A stretch of DNA of 64,000 bases. Origin: Nelumbo lutea. Lineage: Eukaryota > Streptophyta > Magnoliopsida > Proteales > Nelumbonaceae. The translations under genes were made by a program, and so were the position numbers. Location of the stretch: the NCBI GenBank assembly GCA_022828595.1, contig JAKGHH010000008.1:28636378-28700377 (forward strand). Direction: 5' to 3'. How positions within the stretch are numbered: the first letter of the stretch is position 1; each line of letters opens with the position of its first letter. Shown here in pieces: positions 59,726 to 64,000 of this stretch. Below the pieces are notes generated by a model. The model was not told the DNA's origin, searched no databases, and saw nothing but the letters and a program-made list of their open reading frames with translations.

Positions 59726-60517
59726 AGAAAAGGCATATACATTGGGGAAAATGCAGCTAATGGGACTCCATGTCAATTTATGGAAAGAACAATGTAGGGG
59801 AAAAGCGTTAAGCACTTTCCAAGAAATGATGGTTTGGACTAGGGATTAACTGAGCTAAACTAAGCCAAAATTTGGCATGTCTTGGCTCGATTGGACGAAA
59901 ATTTTCTACGGTTAAGTTTGATTTAAACTTTATCTTCTAGTTCAAGCTCAATTTGACTAAATAATCAATGAGTTTAAATTTAACTTGCAAGCTTTCAAGA
60001 CAAATTTGAGTTCAAATAACTGATCCAATTTCACATCTAGTTTGGACTAGATAGTATTGTATAATAGTGTATACTATCAAAATTAAAACCCTCATGGATT
60101 TTCATTGTTTCTCATAAAATCCATGCTTACCCTATAATAAGATCATTCTTAAATCTTTCTCTCTCCACCCCTTCTATTCACTCGTCTTAATAATCAACGT
60201 TTGTAACATTTTTCCTCCCCATTAATCCCTTTTTTTTTCTTAAATCTCTCCTAATTCCTTATGGATCTTTCTAATAAAGTAGGGGTCTATTTTTGATGAA
60301 TTGGGTTAGTGGGTTAGGTTAAGGGCCAACCCTGAATATGAACCCTAGATTAGACCAAACTATGTCATAACCCAAATTTATCCACCATTAAACAGGGTGA
60401 ATCGAAATTTTCTTCTAAAAAGTCTAAAAAAACCATTACTCTTTTTCTATTGGTTAACAAGTTTTTCTTCTTTCTTTTCTTAATTCATAACCAATCAAAT
60501 CACATCATTAAACTGTA
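59726..60517. other. No gene recognised
   Basis: Intergenic sequence with no coding or RNA signal. CTTGGCTCGATTGGACG and TCAAGCTCAATTTGAC words near 59880-60010 suggest a decayed MITE. Confidence 0.35.
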
Positions 60518-60823
60518 ATATATCAAAATACATGCCATTGCCGGATATATGTCACTAAATCAAACCACAACGTTCAACGCTATCATTTTCACTTTTCATT
60601 ATATCTATTGATTATGCTTTTCGTCACGTTGTTGGGTAAGTCAGATCGGACAAATCACACGTCGTGTCTAGATATATCAAAATACATGCCCATTGCCGGG
60701 TATATGTCACTAAATCAAACCACATCGTTCAACGCTAGCCTTTTCACTTTTCATTATCTCTATTGATTATGCTTTTCGTCACGTCGTTGGGTAAGTCAGA
60801 TTGGGCAAATCACACGTCGTGTC
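60518..60823. repeat. 154-bp tandem duplication
   Basis: Unit 1 (60518-60671) and unit 2 (60672-60823) share ATATATCAAAATACATGCC, TCACTAAATCAAACCACA, TTATGCTTTTCGTCACGT and CAAATCACACGTCGTGTC, with roughly a dozen differences. Both units carry the palindromic ACACGTCGTGT. Confidence 0.9.
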
Positions 60824-61559
60824 ATCGACTTTTGCGCGGGAAATCCACACACCGTGTCATCCCGGAAGTATCTTCGGTACATGATCGTCTGAACATATAT
60901 CCCCATTCCAGCACGGCCCTTTCGTTATCTCCATTCACTTTGATGGGTTGGATGCTGCCTATTCTCTGCTTGGGCCTGGGCCTTGTAATACAATTTCAAT
61001 TGATGGGTAGCACAAGCAACATCACTTCTGGGTTTCTCAGAAGGGCCGCAACCAACGATCCATCCAACCAAACTGCAGAGGGACTAGCACCTTGAACTCA
61101 AGTCTCACTTGGACGGTTTCCTTTATTAAATCTTTTATTTCGCACTTTTGATTCTTAAAAACTAGTCGTACGGGTTTCTTTCTAATTTTGTATTAATTTT
61201 TCTTTTTTTTTTTTAATTTTTTCCTTTCTTTTATATTATATGTATGAGTGTACTTGTGTGAGCTGTGAGTGTGAGGTAATAGAGATTGCGATTTCTGGTT
61301 CAAGGTCAGTGTATGCGGTATATGAAAATAATGCAATTTTTTTTGGGTTTTAGACAAGCTGGACTTCTATTTTATCCCTTTTTGGGTTAATTCTAAGTTT
61401 TCAAATAAATTATCTAATGCCCCTCAATCTTCACTACCCCTATTGCTTCTTACAAATGATTAATTCTTACCACTGCCGTTAAAATTGAAATATCGATTTT
61501 ACCCTTTACTTTAAACTTAAGATTAGAAGGTAAATTTACTTTTTTGTCCCTTAACATAT
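60824..61559. other. Unassigned; possible gene flank
   Basis: GC content rises at 60820-61100. An open frame (60763-61095) reads MGWMLPILCLGLGLVIQFQL MGSTSN but has no recognisable family. It could be an exon or chance. After 61130 the sequence is T-rich. Confidence 0.3.
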
Positions 61560-62027
61560 ATGTGCCGGTTCACTCAATTGATCAGAATAACCGGAGCACC
61601 ATCGCCAATTCGCCAATCGCCATCGCTTACAACAGCTGTCGCTGAACTTACAAAGCAACTTGATTTCTCTCCATTCGTTCAGTTCGTAGAGTTTAATCCC
61701 TCACACCGGATAAGTGAAGAAGAAAAGCAGCCCTCGCACCAAATAGGTCGAAGAAGAAAGCCATCTAGGGCTCAGAAACGCCACCAGCTCCTCCCTGACA
61801 AGTCTCAACTTCTTTTCTCACAAGTGTTTCAATGTCTTACCACGACATACCATTCCAAGCAATCCCATGTCTCTTGTTTTGTGATCCCAAACCCCGCTTT
61901 TCACTTTCTCAACATTCAAATATACATGGAAAATGGAATCTTCCTACCTTATTCCATGTTTCTCGCTACTTTATTCAAAGGTCAAGTAATTAGAGGATTA
62001 GTAACCAAACCATATCTCTGGAATTAA
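61560..62027 (+). other. 155-codon open frame, not recognised
   Basis: The frame reads MCRFTQLIRITGAPSPIRQS, then SEEEKQPSHQIGRRRKPSRA QKRHQLLPDK. No domain, signal peptide or splice context is convincing. It could be the leader of a gene, LTR sequence or a chance frame. Confidence 0.2.
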
Positions 62028-62144
62028 TTAGAAAAAGGAAATCTGCCTTCACTATATGAACTGCAATCTTTCATGCACCATGGGCATGGGCTACAGAAAC
62101 TATACGAATATCTTACCAATCAAATATTTATTATGGCCGCGTTT

Positions 62145-62300
62145 GGCAAGACTTTTCATGTGGGCTTTAGGCTGTTTAGAAGTTTAGAAGTCTGAATTTT
62201 GGGATTTTTCCATTTGGGAATAGAAAGATTTATTTGAGAAAAGCTCCAATTTATAAAAGATGCCAGAAGCCCAAATTTGGGCTTTTTCAAAAAGTTTTAA
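62145..62300. repeat. Possible MITE end
   Basis: TATGGCCGCGTTTGGCAAGA CTTTTC followed by GCCCAAATTTGGGCTTTTTC. The GCGTTTGGCAAG start is common at ends of plant MITEs; the partner end was not identified. Confidence 0.35.
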
Positions 62301-62404
62301 ATGAAGTTTTTACAGTCTTTTACCGTCTCGTCTTCTTTGAACGTGTGGTACAATATACACGTTTGGGAGAAAATGTGTTATCTTTCCAAAAAAAAACTAT
62401 TTGA

Positions 62405-62890
62405 ATGCTTAAGTGGGACCTATCAATGGTATATGGGGCCTACCTCGCAAAAAGTATGTGGGGCCCGCATTAGGTATTATGTGGGATCCACCTTGTAAAA
62501 TTTTTGTGGGCCCTACACATGTCCACACATGGACCCACATGCATATCCACCAATGGCATGTGGGGCCCATCTTGTACAATGTATGTGAGCCCCACATACA
62601 TGTCTACACATGGGCCCTACATGCATGTCCACCAATGGTGTGTGGGGCCCACATCAAAAAAGATATGTGGGCCCCACATGCATGTCCACCAATGGCTTGT
62701 GGGGCCCACATTGTAAAATTTATGTGGGCCCAGCATACATGTCCATACATGTTGGCACATGGACTCAACATGCATGTCCACCAATGGTATGTTGGGCCCA
62801 CCTCATAAAATGTACTTGGGCCCCACATATATATGTCCATCAATAGTATGTGGGTCCCATCTTAGAAAATGTATGTAGGTTCCACGTGTT
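62405..62890. repeat. GTGGGGCCCAC minisatellite, ~57-bp unit with longer variants
   Basis: The unit TCCACCAATGGTGTGTGGGG CCCACAT...ATGTGGGCCCCACATGCATG starts near 62549, 62628, 62685, 62777 and 62834, with lengths about 80, 57, 92 and 57. Degenerate units extend left to 62405. Each unit is itself nearly palindromic, so open frames appear on both strands; these are not taken as genes. Confidence 0.9.
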
Positions 62891-63950
62891 AAATTAAAGG
62901 TTTATTGGCCCAAACACAAGACATTCACATTACCAAATGGTCTTCTACCTTTTATGGTCTTTTGTAAGATATATGTAAAATATTTCAACCGAACAGTCAT
63001 TGGTGTTCCAAGATCTATTTGCAAAATCTCAATTTGTGTTTGATCCATCAGATCTTGTAATAGATCTTTTGAAAAAGATTTGCCAAACAAGCAGTATATT
63101 ATTCTCAAATAAACCCATCAACTTTTCTTTTTGGTTGAGTATCGGTATAATAATGTATACTCTGACCAAGAACACCCTATTATTTATTAAATGTCATAAA
63201 TGAAATAAAATTATTTCAAAAAATAAAGGATGTTGATGGATTTAAACCACCGTCCTCTTGAGAAGTCGTACTATATTTCCCAAGAACTCGTGAGAGAGAG
63301 AGGGAAAGAGAGATCACCAACCCATTAATTTATTATGAAGCCAAGTGTAGGCAAGAAGTATAAGAGGATGATAAACAGAAATTAATATGCAGCACCAGTC
63401 CTCTCCCAAGAATTAAAGGAAAAAGGTAACCATATGACTGTTCAATTAAAAACTAAATGAAAGAGAGCAAGGCATGTTTGGGTATATAGGGCATTCCATG
63501 ATCATAAGTATTAGAAATGCAATGACAATCACTAATACAATTTTAAGAAACATATTAGGATATACTTTGGATATATATGCATATGGTAGAAAAGTTAGAA
63601 TACACATGAATACACAAAGAAAACTCAAACAAATCACATAAAATATATCAATAAGACTAAATTTAGGTCTTAAATGACTATAAATAAGATATATAAACAT
63701 AAAAAACATGCACCTTAGTAGTTTTTCTGTGAAATATGAACTTTTTGGATACACTTGCAAAACTTAGGAAATGATAGAATACCTAAAGTATGCATGTATA
63801 TCTCAATTGTTAGAAAACTAAAATGATAATTGTTAATATTTATAATATATAAATTTTAATGATAAGTTGTTTTATAATTTTTCTGACAAGCATGTATGAA
63901 AAATTGATTTATCAAGAAAAATATTCACATAATTATGATGACCAAGTAAT
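62891..63950. other. No gene recognised
   Basis: AT-rich intergenic sequence. GATCTTGTAATAGATCTTTTG near 63050 and a GA-rich run (AGAGAGAGAGGGAAAGAGAG) near 63292 are the only notable features. Confidence 0.4.
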
Positions 63951-63952
63951 TG

Positions 63953-64000
63953 TAGCATGGTGTAGTGGTTGATTTATTGCCTCCAAATTTAGGAACCAAG
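63953..64000 (+). mobile_element. Possible start of a tRNA-derived SINE (cut by window end)
   Basis: GTAGCATGGTGTAGTGGTTG contains TGGTGTAGTGG, a good fit to the pol III A box. AGGAACCAAG near the end may be the beginning of the next control region. The element runs out of the window, so it cannot be confirmed. Confidence 0.35.

Noticed and set aside
62409..62846. Repeat proteins with VGPTCMSTNG-like units on either strand
   Set aside because: The frames arise because a near-palindromic minisatellite happens to lack stops; there is no start context, splice signal or family match.
1..64000. CRISPR arrays, operons, riboswitches or plastid and mitochondrial inserts
   Set aside because: No regularly spaced short repeats and no organelle or prokaryotic coding sequences were recognised.

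Overview
The window is nuclear DNA of a flowering plant. The evidence is spliceosomal introns with GT..AG borders, two recognisable plant genes, and a dense layer of plant transposable elements: Ty1/copia, Ty3/gypsy chromoviruses, a Tat-like LTR, L1-type LINEs with a C-terminal RNase H domain, hAT elements and MITEs. No bacterial, plastid or viral genes and no CRISPR array were seen. Repeat-filled introns of 3 to 8 kb suggest a medium or large genome, perhaps a basal eudicot or similar lineage, but the species cannot be fixed from the sequence.

Gene 1 (+ strand, 5384-33383) is the C-terminal half of a UBP26/USP48-type ubiquitin-specific protease. Nine exons join with consistent phases into 529 codons plus a TAA stop. 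They cover DUSP domains and a C-terminal ubiquitin-like domain. The catalytic N-terminal exons are not in the window and probably lie upstream. About 1.6 kb of coding sequence is spread over 28 kb because introns 1, 2, 5 and 7 are full of transposons. Intron 2 is a nested stack: an L1-type LINE holds two RNase-H LINE tails and a 4-kb hAT element, and the hAT element holds an internally deleted copia. Exon 6 has a 96% identical tandem copy in intron 6, flanked by a 69-bp inverted repeat. A retroposed 5S rRNA copy with an 18-bp target-site duplication lies just upstream of the first visible exon.

Bases 33384-51336 carry no confident host gene. They hold MITEs, a gypsy protease remnant, a copia gag-integrase remnant, LINE fragments, a complex tandem array (43120-44340) and, at the right end, a hAT element (50183-51336) with a perfect 8-bp target duplication and an unexplained open frame that may be captured host sequence.

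Gene 2 (+ strand, 51751-54486) is a complete three-exon gene for a LORELEI-like GPI-anchored protein of 158 aa. It has a signal peptide, an eight-cysteine core plus one extra cysteine, and a GPI-type hydrophobic tail. A 274-bp MITE sits 55 bp upstream of its last exon.

Bases 54500-64000 are intergenic: a GC-rich Tat-like LTR (54930-55620), very AT-rich degenerate tandem repeats (56500-59100), a Tourist-like MITE, a 154-bp tandem duplication (60518-60823), a GTGGGGCCCAC minisatellite (62405-62890) and, at the edge, what may be the start of a tRNA-derived SINE.

The two host genes have no evident functional link. UBP26-type enzymes are known to act in histone H2B deubiquitination and heterochromatic silencing; LLG proteins are known co-receptors or chaperones of FERONIA-type receptor kinases at the plasma membrane.
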